NCBI GenBank assembly: GCA_033439795.1
Contig: JAUTDP010000005.1
Coordinates: 1,765,001-1,829,000 of the forward strand
DNA: 64,000 nucleotides
Source: Sordaria brevicollis
Taxonomy: Eukaryota > Ascomycota > Sordariomycetes > Sordariales > Sordariaceae
Reading direction: 5' to 3'
Positions 11,801 to 24,045 of the stretch are shown here, piece after piece. The position numbers and the translations under genes were made by a program. The notes below the pieces were generated by a model. That model was not told where the DNA came from. It made no database searches and was given only the letters and a program-made list of their open reading frames with translations. The stretch's first letter is position 1. Each line of letters opens with the position of its first letter.

Positions 11801-12901
11801 GTTTGCGGCTAGACGAAACTTTGCCTCCAGCTTCGGCTCAAAGTCGGGACGAGCCAATAGGTCTGCCAATGAGCACATGCTGTACAATGGGTTTTGGGTA
11901 AGGTTTTCGTAGGTGACGGGATTGAAGGTCTTGGGAAACCTATAGACAAGACCGAACCGGGAGTTATCCATGTCCTCAAAGTATCCCAATAACCTGGGTA
12001 GGCCTGCCCAAGAAGAACTGGATGACCGCTGAGGATCAGCTTGAAGACCGGATGACAAGCGCTCGAACCGGGCCATCGGTGGCGCCATACCCGTGATGGA
12101 ATAAAGGGAATCGAAGGGCGCATATTCGAGAAGAAGAGGTCCATAAGGAATTTGAGCCCCAATTCGTTCCATCAGTTCAGCATAAGCCTGCTTGCCCATA
12201 AAGACAATCTCTCTTGACCCCTGCTCTTGGTTTCCAGCCTCGGTCATGGGTACGGCCTGCATCTCTCGGAGGTTCATGAGATCCTTGGGGTTGATCTGCT
12301 GTGGCGTCTGGATCCTGGTGGACTCAAATGGTCGGTAGTCCTCGGCAGGTGAAGCCACAGCTTTTTGGAGCCTCTCTCGAGCAGCCGATGAATGCTGGGC
12401 ATAGGATGATCTCGTCCTGGACAAGTCGTAGAGGGTGTCGATGGATGTCGTCAAGTCACGAATAAGGTCCTCGAACCGGTTCTTGTCCCACACCACCAAC
12501 CTGATCTTTTCGCCTCGCTTCGGTGGTTGATATGGCTCGTTGCTCTCGCCGGTCAACTGCTTGGAACTGTTCCATAATGGCTCGGCCTCGGCTAGAATGT
12601 CCTTGATGGTGGACATAATACTCCCAACGACTTCGCTAAGGCCGGCCTTGGATAGTGAAGAGTCGATGTAGACTTCGGCAGAGTGAGTAGGGTCGGACCA
12701 TTCCAGGCCCCAGCTGACAAGACGGTCCTTTTGGATCTTGAGCTTCCGGTGAAGGGACTTGATTTCGGGATCGGCTTCGGCATGTTGGACGGGTTCCTTG
12801 ACGAAGTCGGAAGATTTCTTGGTGTCATTGTATAACCTACTAAGTCGCCTGTTGAGAGACGTCCCCAGCTGGAAGCCGCCCATGGGGATTCCGGACGCCA
12901 T
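8819..12901 (-). CDS. HeLo-like + pseudokinase + trypsin-like protease protein, two apparent frameshifts
   Basis: Exon 1 runs 12901-11026; a clean 53-bp intron (11025-10973, gtaaga, CTAAC, acag) follows; exon 2 reaches a stop at 8819. Residues about 1-190 are helical and resemble the HeLo/prion-inhibition domain ([16 protein letters not shown]). The next part is kinase-like with HGNLLIDN where active kinases have HRDLKPEN, and no DFG, so a pseudokinase. After about residue 770 comes a chymotrypsin-fold domain: His in MTVHHML, Asp in DWALFEF, Ser in [10 protein letters not shown]. The tail is Ser-rich and acidic. The reading frame changes twice, at the four-C run (plus 10321-10324) and the five-C run (plus 9179-9183), both inside obviously coding sequence. 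One extra C at each would give about 1343 residues. A 47-nt intron (10359-10313) could explain the first but not the second. Assembly error, natural frameshift and early decay all remain possible. Confidence 0.8.
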
Positions 12902-15900
12902 GGTTGCGGTTCAAGTCGATTTCTGTGAAAAGCTGTAGTGTAAAGATGCTGCGGTGTAAGCAGCCTGGTGAGAAGTTATCTTCGGATTATCGTGTTGAAA
13001 TATCAGTACATGTCGAGATGTGATACTCTGTTGCCGAGAGTGAAGTGAGGATGAACAAGCGCTGAAGTGAGAAGATGTCGAAAAAAGAATGAATTGAATT
13101 GAAGTGAAGAAGTATGTAACACGGGAGGCGACAAATCGAGGCGGAGACTCAACACGGTTCGACTGTAACCCGAGACAAGCTGAGGGTTGTGCAAAAGAGT
13201 GACAGTAAATGTGGAAGGAGTGTGGCACACGATATATGGAAATAACAGAAAAGACGGGAAGGGTCAAGTCATTGTGACCGGGGTGAGTGAGCAGTGAAGG
13301 AAAGAGCCGCAAGTCTTTTGCTCTTTTCCAAACAGAGATCTGCCCCTCTGTGGGAGGAGACAACTCTCCGAGATCATCACCAAGAAGTGGGCATTGCACC
13401 TTCCACTTCTCGGGCAAGAATGTCGGTGCCTGGGCTCATCCGCTCATCTCCTCAGAAAGTGTTTTGTCTAGACGGCCGCTTCATTTCTTTGAGGGAAAGA
13501 GCACCGGTGCCATCACTGCCATGGGCGCGTGGCTTCCGAACCGCGTGTCTGGTCATTGGTCCAAGGTGGGTCCCGGAATCCTGCTGCCTGCTGTTGAGTG
13601 CGAATTGCAGCCGGGGTCTGATGACGGTGTGTGATTGGTCAGATTGGCCCAAGATCGGCAGTTTCAACTTTTTGACAGCCCCTTTCAGTTGCCAAGATTA
13701 CACCTGCCAACTGCCAGGGAACCTCCTGTCTCGACTCTCTCCTCGACTTTCCCTCTCGCTGTTCACCACTTCAACGGCCAACTGCAACATTCGGGACATC
13801 GCAACCAGGCTTCCACCAACCGGAAATTACATCTACACCAAAGTCGATATAGGCTTCCGACGAGGATCAGTGTTCTTCCACTACTCACTACAGCTGTTTC
13901 TCCCTTGTCGCCACCACGTACATACCACTATCTTGGCCTGCCTTCCCCTCCGTTGAACAACACAAACAGACACCGTCGGAATGATTCCGCTTCTTGGTGG
14001 CTTCTAGGCCGCCGTCTAGCTACCTGATGATCCCGGATTTAAGCCTCAATGACCCTGTCCAGTGGTCATCGGTAGTCGGATGACATGGATGATGCCCTAC
14101 GGAAATTCTTAGTTTTAGCGTCAGACCGTCAGACTATGCCAGGCTCCATCATCCAGCATCGGACACTTCAACCTTTTTCGCTTCTTTCAGGCCGCCAGAT
14201 TTAACTCTTCGCATGGCCCGCTTGGCGAGAGACCATTTCCAATGACAATATGGACTGCCTGGAACATGTCATCCCGTGGAGCGGTTAGGTCTCCGAGTTA
14301 GTGTGCCTCTAGAAGTCTCCGGAGAGTTATCGGCTCGGCGACAACATTACTTCCTCACACTATTATCACTTGGCCCTCGATATCAACATCAATAGTTCTC
14401 TCAACAAGACACTGCCATCCCCTCTTTGACATCCACGATCTAGGTCACACAACCGAACAATACCGACAGCCATGTCGAGAGGCCCAATATACACAGCACG
14501 GTCGGAACTCGGATGCAGTAGCGGATGCACTTGTCACCCACAACTCAGACCCGTCGACACAAGAATCCAGCGACTCAGAAGCCAGTTAATTCTGCTGCCT
14601 GCTCGTCTCCCCTCAACCACATGGTCCGGCCTTCTTCCAACGTCTGCGACACCACCACAACCTTGATTTTTGGAGTTTATCTCATGCATCGCGGCCGCAA
14701 GCAATCTCCACACCAAAACATATCGAATGCAGAAGCAAAAAGTTTATTGCTCCATCGGTTGTGCTGTATTGGATCGCCGTCTTGGATGGTTGTGTGTGGG
14801 TTTTGTGGTTTCGGAGCGGGTGGGTTATGGTAGCTCCATCATCCTTGATGGTCGAGTGCCATGGGTCTGAAAGGGGGATGACGGGATGACAGGGTCAGAG
14901 ACACATGGGGTAGGACTTCTACGGATCGCTTCTTCTGCCCGAACTGTCCAAAAACCGAAAGGTTTCGGCATATCGACACATGTTGCCAGAGTCCACAGCT
15001 TACAGTGCACCCGTGGCTTGCTGTTCTCGCTTCTCGAGAAACTGATATCAGCAACTCTAGACAAATTTGGGCGGTACGTCAAGCATCGTTACAACCAACG
15101 CCCAGTTATTGTTCGATTTTACCAGAGAGAGCGCCTCATACAAGCTTCTGACATATACGGCGTCCGGTTGATGCTTCTGCGGCCCGGACCCATCTCAACT
15201 GAGTACCCAAGCTTCGATCACTCCGTCTTACGAAGCAAGGTAGGCACAGGCTGACAACTGACGTTGCTCTATAGTCTCGATAGCCCGTCCGTAAGTGAAT
15301 CATATGAGACAAGACAATGACCATCAGCCGTCGAGTGCTCAGAACGCAAGTTACCGGAGTCCGAGTTGTGCCATCCTGCTCGTCCTGGCATGTTAACTTC
15401 AGCTTCCTGTCACATCTAAAGTCAAAATACCTCACAGCTTGCTGCTACCCGACACCTTCCATACCAGCGACCCCATCCAGCAGAAGTCGCTTGCATACAT
15501 CGACTCCTCACTTTCATGATGTTATGACTTCAGCCAGCGGGAAACACGCCTCATTCTTCCGTTTTCACTACCACGTGAGGCCAACCTAACCTACTCATCG
15601 TTACCACTCGGACCACGACGTCTCCCACTTACCACCATGAAGATGATCTATCACCTTACGCTCCAAGCGTACTCATACCCAAACGAAATCTTTACAAAGG
15701 CCGGATGAAGTGCCACAAAGACATCGCCTGGCGTCGTTGGCGCCCATGGCGCTGCTGTGGCATGCAAAACGCTGAATAACTCCCATGCATTCGGTCTAAC
15801 CTGTCGTGGCCTAATGAAGGCCCACGATCGGGACGGGGCTGTCAAGGTTAACTTGTGAAAGACCGGGACTGGGAACCAGTCCCTTGTAGACATGTGGGTA

Positions 15901-17438
15901 GTCGGGTTTCGTCCCATTTGGGTCCGATGAGAGCAACATATGGGTCTCCAGGGCCTCGTATGCGGGTGCCGGAGAGGAGTTTTCATCCCAACCCATCGTA
16001 CCCGAGATCACCTTGGGATTCTTGAGCGGGTCCGCGGGAAGGCCTTCGATCCCATTCAGTCTTCCGAGACCGTACTATGGGACACGCGAGAACACATTGA
16101 TCCTATCTGCTCAATCAAAGTAGGTAACAAGAAGTTCGAACCTTGACATGCAGTCCACACTCCACGGATATCTCCAAGGACACTCATACAGGCATAAGGC
16201 AAAGACGAATGGAGTTTTACATGACTCCGAAATTTCGCATAAGAGAAGGAGAATCTACCATAAATGCCAGAGGTGTTTTGGAGGTAGGCATATTGTAAAC
16301 CACTCAGGAAGGGCAACAACGCGTTTCCTCCACAAGCCAACACTGTCAACACCATCCTGTGACATGTTTCCCCGTTCCCATCCATCCTTCCACGCTTAAC
16401 AACCTTTAATAATTAAGAACGAGTCAGCAGCCACAGTACCATTCCGGATCCAACCATGTCCTCATGGACCAGGCCGAAACGTTACACTGTCCAGCTGGAA
16501 GGTGCAAAAACACCAGTGTCCACCGTGACAGAGGCCAGAGGAATGACAGCCAGCTGAAGCACATGAGATTTTATAGCAGAAAAGTTGCGGGAGATTAGGT
16601 TTGTTGGTGATAGATCTTAAGCTGTGAGTGATGAGCCGAAAGGGAAAAGTTGAGAAATGAGGGACTGAGGTAGAAGGAAAGGGGAAAGTGGTAACAAGAG
16701 AGGGAGAAAATGACCGGTTTGAACTAAGTTACCGCACAATCGCAGTTTCGTGTAAATCAAATGGAAGTTTGTTAGTGAGCCATCTCATTCATCGAAATCT
16801 CGAGTTCCTGGCGAACAGGCTGAAGATAACAGACTATCCGTGCAATTGGGCTTGTTTGGTTAACATATGTTAGTGCCGTAACAGGCCAAGCCGCCCTTCC
16901 AACTCCCAAGATGTTGCCAACCACCACCTGTCAAAGGACACGAGACTTCGAGGAAAGTGGTTGAATGGTTGATGATTATTATCTCAAGTTATTCTAGTCA
17001 CTTATTTCTAAACAAGTGAAATGTCAACGTGGATATGCCTTTGAGAAAGTACATGTTCCTTTGAAATCAGAGATTCTTCACCATGACCAAGCGAGGAAGT
17101 TGATAAAATCATGTTTTGATGTGATCATACATTCATACTAAACTAACAAACAAAACTCAAAACAAAAACAACCCAAAGAAAAACTGAAACCGTATGGTCA
17201 AGTGTGAGGGGGTATAAGCTAACAATATTAAGAACAAAAAAAATCCATTTTCATCAATCTCGTCATCCATCAACCTCCTTTTCGCTTCATCACTCCCGCT
17301 ATTGATATCCCTCTCTTCATCTCTCCGTTTCTGCTATTCCTCCGATTCGTTTTCATCTCTTATCTTCTCTCCACTCCATCCTCGCCTTCCTTTCAATGCT
17401 CTTCTCTTCCCAACTTCAGGTCCCATGAGCTCTCCGAC
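12902..17438. other. 4.5-kb gene-poor region
   Basis: The first few hundred bases are the leader and promoter of the HeLo-type gene. About 13650-14470 is pyrimidine-rich like a fungal plus-strand 5' leader, followed by an ATG-less open frame at about 14302-14591. The minus strand between 16564 and 15651 holds several short frames (one starting at 16385) preceded by a TATAAAA at about 16570. None gives a complete gene model or a recognised family. A long non-coding transcript, a short multi-exon gene, or relics are all possible. Confidence 0.5.
15651..16385 (-). other. possible unresolved small gene or relic
   Basis: Three overlapping minus-strand frames read like protein in turn: a Met-started frame from 16385, an ATG-less frame over about 16075-15811 (contains KVISGTMGWDENSSPAPAYE), and a frame ending at 15651 (contains TTPGDVFVALHPAF). 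Possible acceptors (catag, cattag) exist, but no intron set of normal length joins them in frame. I recognise no family. It may be a decayed gene, an unspliced model I cannot solve, or chance. Confidence 0.2.
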
Positions 17439-20400
17439 TTAGAGCTCATCATGTCCTACAACAGCCTCAGAAGCCTGACTAGCAACACTAGCAACAGTCT
17501 CCTTCGCCTCACTAGCCAAGCTGCTCGCGGACTCATACGCGCCCACTACCACCTCCGGGATCGCCGTAGCGTAAACGCCCTGCAGTCTGCTGACTACACT
17601 CTCTGAGAACGTGGGCTCCTTGCCGATCAACAGCTCGCTCACAATGCTGCTCACAACGCTATACTGCTGCGCCGCAGCGTCGGTACCGGCAGCGGCATAC
17701 TGGCCGGCGGCAGTAGCAGCGGCGCCAGCTGCGCTGGTGATAGAAGCGGCATTGTCGGCGGCAGCATCAGACGCAGCACCGCCGTATTGGTTGGCGGCAG
17801 AGGCAGCGGAAGCAGAGGCGGCGCTGGCGACCGAGATGACGGTTTGGTACCAGGGAGTAGGAGTGGGAGCGCCGTAGACTTCGATGGAGATGCGGGCGAG
17901 GATTGAGTCCCATGATTCGGAGACGACGGAAGCGGCATCGGCAACGTTCTCGGAAACAACGGAGGCAGCGTCGGCGACGTTCTCGGACACTACGGAAGCG
18001 GCGGACGAGGCCCTGTCGCCCGCGGCGTAGACGATGGAGGAGGCGTTCTCTCCGACGACGGAAGCAGCGGAGGCGGCACCGTCGGTAACGGCTGATGCGA
18101 CAGAGGCGGCAGAAGCGGCAGCGGCGAAGGCAGCAGAAGCAGCAGATTCCGAAGCGATCGAGGCCGCGTAGGCAGCGTTGTCAGTAACAACAGAAGCCGC
18201 AGAGGCAGCGGACTCGGTGGCGACCGAAGCAACGGAGGAAGCAGTGCCGACAAAGTCAGTAGGAGTAGGGGTGGCGGTCATAGAGCTAAAAGCAGACGAA
18301 GCCGCATTCAAGAACTCAGTGTAGCGAGCGTGAGCGACACCGAGGCCAGCGTAGTAGTTGTATCTAGCGTTCTCGAGAACCTTCTGAACGTGCTCAGAGG
18401 GAGTGGAGGGAGTAGGGGTGGCGAGACCAGCGGCGATCTTGGCGGACTCATACTGCTCCTCAGCCCAAGAGCGGCCTTGCTCGAGACGCTGCGCGGCAAT
18501 GGATTGAATGCGCTCCCAGTCGACGGAAGGGATGTTGGGGACGGGAACAGCAGTAGGAAGGATCTTGAAGGTCTCGGTAGGAGTGCTCTTGTAGACCTGC
18601 TTAGAAGCAAGCTTCAGGGCCTTGTCGAGGCGGGCACTAGCAGAAGCCATTGCTTGGCTATAAACCTGAGTGACGGAAGCGAGCATCTGCTGGTGAGCAG
18701 GCTCAGGGGTGCCACGGATCTGGGCAGAAATGAGAGAGAGGGCGTCAGAGTACTGGTTGTTGGCGCGAGACATAGCGGATGAGTAAACCGACTTCACGTC
18801 GTTGCGCATCTTTTCCATGGCCTCAGAGTACTCATCGTAGGTATCCTCATCAATGATGGGCTGGCGAGTAGGGACAGACTGAGCGGCAGCACCGAGCCAA
18901 GCGGACTTGACGGTGGTGGCAGGCGGCTCAGGAGTCTCGGAGACGATGATATCGGACTCCTCCTCAGCTTCCTCCTCAACGGGGAGCTCGACAGGCGCAG
19001 GGCCCTCCTTGTCCGCCTCGGTGGTGTTACCAACAATGACAGGAGTCTCCTCGAGAACTTCAGTAGAGGCAAGATCGGGAACAGCCTCAACAGTGGAAGC
19101 GGTCTCTGCCTCAGGCTCAACAACATCAATGACCTCCTCGGAAGCAGCAGTGGCAGACTCAACAGTGTCGGTCTCGGTGGAAGAGCCAACAACGACCTCG
19201 GAAGCTTCGCTCAAGACGGTAGCGGCGGAATCCTTGGCAACGTCAGTTGCGCTCTCGACAGACTCGGAGGCGGTAGAGGCGGCCTCAGCAACAGGAGAGG
19301 TGGCATCATCCACGAGCTCCTCCATCTTATCAGTGGCGGAATCCTTGGCTCCAACGACAGCCTCGGTAGCCTCAGAGACAACTTCGGCAGCACGGCTGAC
19401 GCCATCACCAACGACCTCGGAGACCTTCTCACCAGCAGCACTAGCAGACTCGCTAGCCTGCGAAACAACACTGGCGGCAGCATCCTGGGCATACTCGACA
19501 TGCTCAGCAGCCTGCTGGGCGACAGTGCTCTCGAACTCATCAGAGTCGTCACCAGCCTCCAGCTTGCGAACCGCAACCTGCTTCAAGCGAGCAAGTTCCT
19601 TGGCAGCAGAAGCAGCAGTGTTCATGGCCTCCTCCTCAACAGCAGCCGCCTCATTCTGAGCAGCCTCGAGACCGGGGTGAGTGACGATGAGGTTCTTGAG
19701 GTCGTTGTTCCAGTCCTCGAAACGGGTCTTGAGCTCATGATACTTGGCCCAGTCCTTGTAAGTGACGCCGTCCATCCAGGCCCACTTCATACCGAGTTTC
19801 TGCAGGGCAAGATCTCTGATGTCGGCAAGAATGATAAAGTGGGCCTCGGCAGCATTGGTAATGGCGGACTGCATCTCGGCCTCGTAGTTCTCACGCCAGG
19901 TGCGGACCTCCTGAGCTTTCTCCTTGATGGACATGCCAGCCTGACGGACGACATTGGTGATCTGGTCGCGACCTTCGTCGACGCTGGCGTTTTCCTTGTT
20001 GACGGCTCCAATGATCTGAATAATCTTGCGACGGAGTTGGACGAGCTCAGAAACAGTCGTGGTCTGGAGCTCATCGAGGAGAGCCTTGCCAGTAACCTTG
20101 GCATTGCGACGGATCATCTTCTTGGTGATCTCATAGATTCTGGCCGAGATCTCGGAAGCGCCCTGATCGGCGGCCTTGGAATACCTTTCCTGCCAGTCCT
20201 GAAGATCGGCAGCGACAGTCTCACGGGCGCTACGGCGAGCGGGATCCTCCTTTTCGAGCTTCTCATCGACCTCGGGAGGGGGGACGTGGTTCTCGAGAAC
20301 ATGTTGCTCGGTAGACTCGTGGTTCAAGACCTTTTGTTCTTCAGCGGCGGCAACCTTGATTGTGGACTCGGCGTTGGACGAGGGGGTGGAAGCAGCGGTA

Positions 20401-21538
20401 GAGGCCGGCGTAGGCTTGCTAAAGGTGGAAGTCTTGCTATTCGAGGCACGCGATCGAGTCAGCACTCTTTTTATCGTTAGCGGAGATTTGGGTGAATCTG
20501 ACGCCACCAACCTAGAGGACAAGTCCACAGGGGGCTTGGGAACCGACTTCTTGCTGCCTGTGGTGTGGCGACCAAGACGCTGGCCGATCTTGAGCAGCTG
20601 AGGCTCGACATTCTCAGAGTAGATTACCCTCAGATGGGGCATGACGGTTCCATCGAGGAACATGCTGGTCTTGTTCCAGGCCCAGCGGGTCGAGGGCAGT
20701 ACAGTGCTGGCAGCAAAAGCCGAGGCAGCCTTGTAGCCCTTGTGGGCGTAAGGCTCAACGTAGTGATACGAGGGAACGACAACGCCATGGTAGGTCTGAA
20801 GCGCGTTGGTGCGTGCAATCTCGTAGTATGGACCGGCGGCAGTAGAAAGCTGCTTGACATGAGGACCGACGCTCTGGTCATAATGGGCCTTTGCAAGCTT
20901 CTGATACTTGACAAGCTCGGGCTGAAGGGTCTTTTCCCACTGGGTCTTGGTGTAGACCTGGGCCTTTTGGATTCTGGGTTGCGCATAAGCCAAAGCGGGA
21001 GTAATGGCCTTCTGATCGACAATGTCGTAGTAGGGTCTCGCGAGGTTGACGTAGGGAGCAGCGTAGGCGTTATAGTACGGTTCGACATGGGGCAAAACGG
21101 TCTGCTTGACCTCGAAGTAGGTCTTGCAAATGCGCGGAGAGGACGTGTCGCATTCCTTAAGCGAGGCGGGGCAGCGGAAGAGGATGGTGAGGATGGTGTA
21201 CCAGGTCACGAGTCTGCAGGAAGACGTGTGTTAGAGATGCCATACTTGGGAGCGACCTTGGAAACAACTTACCTGGCTACAACATTGAAAGTCCTGGCTA
21301 TCACACCAGGCCGACTGCGTGGGCGTTGTTTGATTGAGACTCTAGGGCTGGCCTGGTGGCTGAGGGTAGGCTTGATAGGGCCATTGATGCCATTGACACC
21401 AGTCATGGCGTTGGAGGCAGTGTAGCCATTGGTAGTCCTCTTGGAGTAGCCATTGACGCCGTTAAGACCAGTGAGGCCATCGAGAGTAGGCACGGGGCCT
21501 TTGGGACCTCCATTCATTGTGCCGTTTGTATCTTTCAT
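17439..21538 (-). CDS. alanine-rich coiled-coil protein with N-terminal membrane segment
   Basis: Exon 1 (21538-21273) and exon 2 (21213-17439) join across a 59-bp intron (gtaagt, CTAAC, gcag) to 1346 residues. The N-terminus is Gly/Asn-rich (GLNGVNGY) and is followed by a membrane-like segment (VVARLVTWYTILTILF). A Tyr/Pro-rich region has repeated APY/ARPYYD motifs (PYYNAYAAPYVNLARPYYD). A long coiled coil (about 330-560), an acidic Ala/Val/Glu region, and a C-terminal third of repeated AASVVSEN/AASAAS units complete it. Relatives in other Sordariomycetes are often labelled transcription factor hoxa13, but I see no DNA-binding domain. The Tyr/Pro region followed by helices recalls organelle- or lipid-droplet-associated proteins, and membrane attachment is likely; function is unknown. 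The biased composition creates long antisense ORFs on the plus strand that should not be taken as genes. Confidence 0.85.
17880..18260 (-). repeat. Ala/Ser/Val-rich degenerate coding repeats
   Basis: Within the gene above, 33-bp degenerate units encode runs such as ENVADAASVVS (two adjacent near-identical copies) and related AASIASESAA units. The array lies in the C-terminal third. Copy number is likely to vary between strains because units are short and similar. Confidence 0.6.
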
Positions 21539-24045
21539 GGTTGAAAGCTCTTATCAGCTCCGGGCTGACTGTGAAAAAAGTGGTGACGTCGTGATCGATT
21601 ATGTGATGGTCGTCAATGTGTCGCTTGCTTGAAGCGCGTTCAAATCTGTACAGGCGCAATCATCGAGATGTGGTGCTGTTGCGTCGTTGCGTCGGTTGTC
21701 GTCTCCCAGGGACGATGCGCAAGGGAAGATAAAGAGGAAAAAGATTCAAGTTCGTCGAATCGCCCGTCGTTCGATGATGCGGCACGTCAAAAGGTTCCAG
21801 TTGGTGGTTCCAGGCGATGGTTCGGTGCTTCCCGCTGCTACAGAAGGCTTTTAGCTCATGCTCGTGGGAGGAGCTCTTTCCCGTCTTCGGCCAGGGCAAA
21901 AGCGGGGCCAATGATGATGGAAACAGTGGGGGCTGTTCAGGTTACCGTACCGTACTTTTACGTTACCTCTACCAGACTTTAGATTGAAGCAATCGTCAGG
22001 TCCTGAGACGAAGCGAGGAGATGAAGGGCAAGGGGTTTTGTTTTGCTTTGTTTCCTTTGCCGGTGGCTTTCTGGGAGTTTCTCTGCCATGGTCAGTTTCA
22101 GGTATTCTCCGCACGCGACAGCCTGGGGCAAGCTTCGTCTGAGTGTTAAGGAGGTACGTACCTTTTATATGTGGTATTGAAACCTTGTGATGCTACCGTA
22201 ACCGAAGTACTTGTTTTTTCAGAGTCTCTTTACAACTCGACACAGGACTCTAATCACAACCAAATTAACAAGATGGTGATGATATTTGATGGTGTTCTGG
22301 AGTGAATTTTGTGCGGAAAGTAAAAAAGAAGTTGAAGAGTTTGTTTGTTTTCCTTCTGCTCCAGATCAAGACTTGGAGATATCAGACAGGTACAAGCCAC
22401 TCTTACAACGTCACCCTCTTCCCGTCCTCCTCCAATTCCAGCTTCCCGCTTTCTCCTCTCCCGTCTCCCCTTGGCTTTTCTCTCTCCTGGTGTGCCACAG
22501 CTTGCCCCACAGACGTCATTGAGCTTTTGAGGGTGGTGAGCGTGCTAGAGATGGGGTGATGGGCTGCCAAAGAAAAGAAAAGATACAAAGATCTGGACAC
22601 GGGATATTTCCTGATTGGCCATGTCTTTGTTTATCATTGAACAAGATATCTTGGTTGACTTTGCCCGAATCTTAGCATGTGTTTCAGGCAACATCGTCAA
22701 GCCCATCCATGGATGTTGTCTTGTTCCAGGCTTTTGGGAGAGCACTGGCCATGGGTTCTCTTATTGCATCGTGGATCTTAACATGTGCTTCACTTACAAA
22801 GTTACAGTAACTTGACACTTGACAGTAATTTGAAGACCCCAGGCTATACCCATCTCTGGCTACGACATCTCAGAGCCTTATGATTTCGAACCCAAATAAA
22901 GTAAGGAGCAAACAAATTGAAATTCTAAAACATACATCCAATATTTCATGGTACTTTGTGGCAAAGACTTGAACGTCCTGGAAACACACGACACGGAAAT
23001 CAAGTTATGCAGGGCCTCGGCACCGTTATGTCATCCCAACGCGCAAGCATAAAACTGCGGTCATATGCAAGAGATTACCTATGCGTGACATGACAGCGGC
23101 ATCTCGTGTCAACTATGCTTCAAGAAAAAAGTGAAAGCAAAAACTTTCATCAGGTTGAATGCGAGACAGACTCGAACAAAGTTTCCTACAACTCCCGTCT
23201 TCATTGCAGATTGACTTCAAAAAGTCGACTTTGTCCAAGTGAGGTCATTGGATCTCATATCTTCCAGCTTATCATTGAACCACATGGCCCGTGCACAACG
23301 CTGTGCTATACCACACTAAGCCATTTCTGTATAGTGACCATTGAGCGGGCCCGAATGAGATCTGGCGGTTCCGAGACGGGGCTAGCCTTTGCTTTTGAAA
23401 GTTCCACTGCACGCTTCCTTCCCGCGCCCGATCAAGGACCACTTTCAACGCCTTTGGAGACTTTGTCACTTTTTGGTGCATTTGGCCGCGCTTTCTCTTT
23501 TCCACTTCTTCCATTCACAGAACAGCCTTGAGGTTGTCTTCCACCACTCACCGGGCCACCACCACACAACCAGTGCCTCGTCACACTCGCCTCTGTCGCC
23601 ATTGCCGTCGCATCTTTCTTCCGGTAACCCGACTGCCGTGATCAACACGATTTTCATTCCTTCTTCGACCATCATACAGCGACTGCCTACCCTCTACAAC
23701 GAGCCCCGCCTGCGACCTGACGAGTTGCTCAACTAAGACTTAACCGCCGCCGCCGATATCTCAGTTTTCGCCATCGAGTTTTCTCCCAACATCTTCGCGA
23801 CAACTTTGGTCGACTAGTCTCACCCGACACCATTTTCCAGACTTCCGTCGACCGAGCCCGATCACGTCTACGAATATCCCCTCCAGAATAGCTGCGACAG
23901 ACGACAGAGTCAGCGGACTCGTGCCGCCCAACCCCTTCCGATGAAGACCAATACATAATCTGACCGACACTCGACAACACCACGATCATAGATACCGAAC
24001 GAGCGGCCGCTGCTGACAACAAACTCACGCTCTCTTCCTTCCACC
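21539..24045. other. divergent intergenic region
   Basis: About 2.5 kb between the alanine-rich gene (-) and the Doa10 gene (+). The 23400-24045 part is C/T-rich and AT-poor, typical of a long fungal 5' leader, and runs into the Doa10 start. Short ORFs overlap in several frames and lack domains. No RNA gene or repeat was seen. Confidence 0.6.

Noticed and set aside
16128..16145. B-box-like AGTTCGAACC
   Set aside because: No A box at suitable distance and no cloverleaf; not called as tRNA.
18907..20480. Long plus-strand ORFs (250 and 326 residues) rich in Ser/Thr and Leu
   Set aside because: They are antisense shadows of the alanine-rich gene, whose biased codons keep the opposite strand open. 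No domain or start context.
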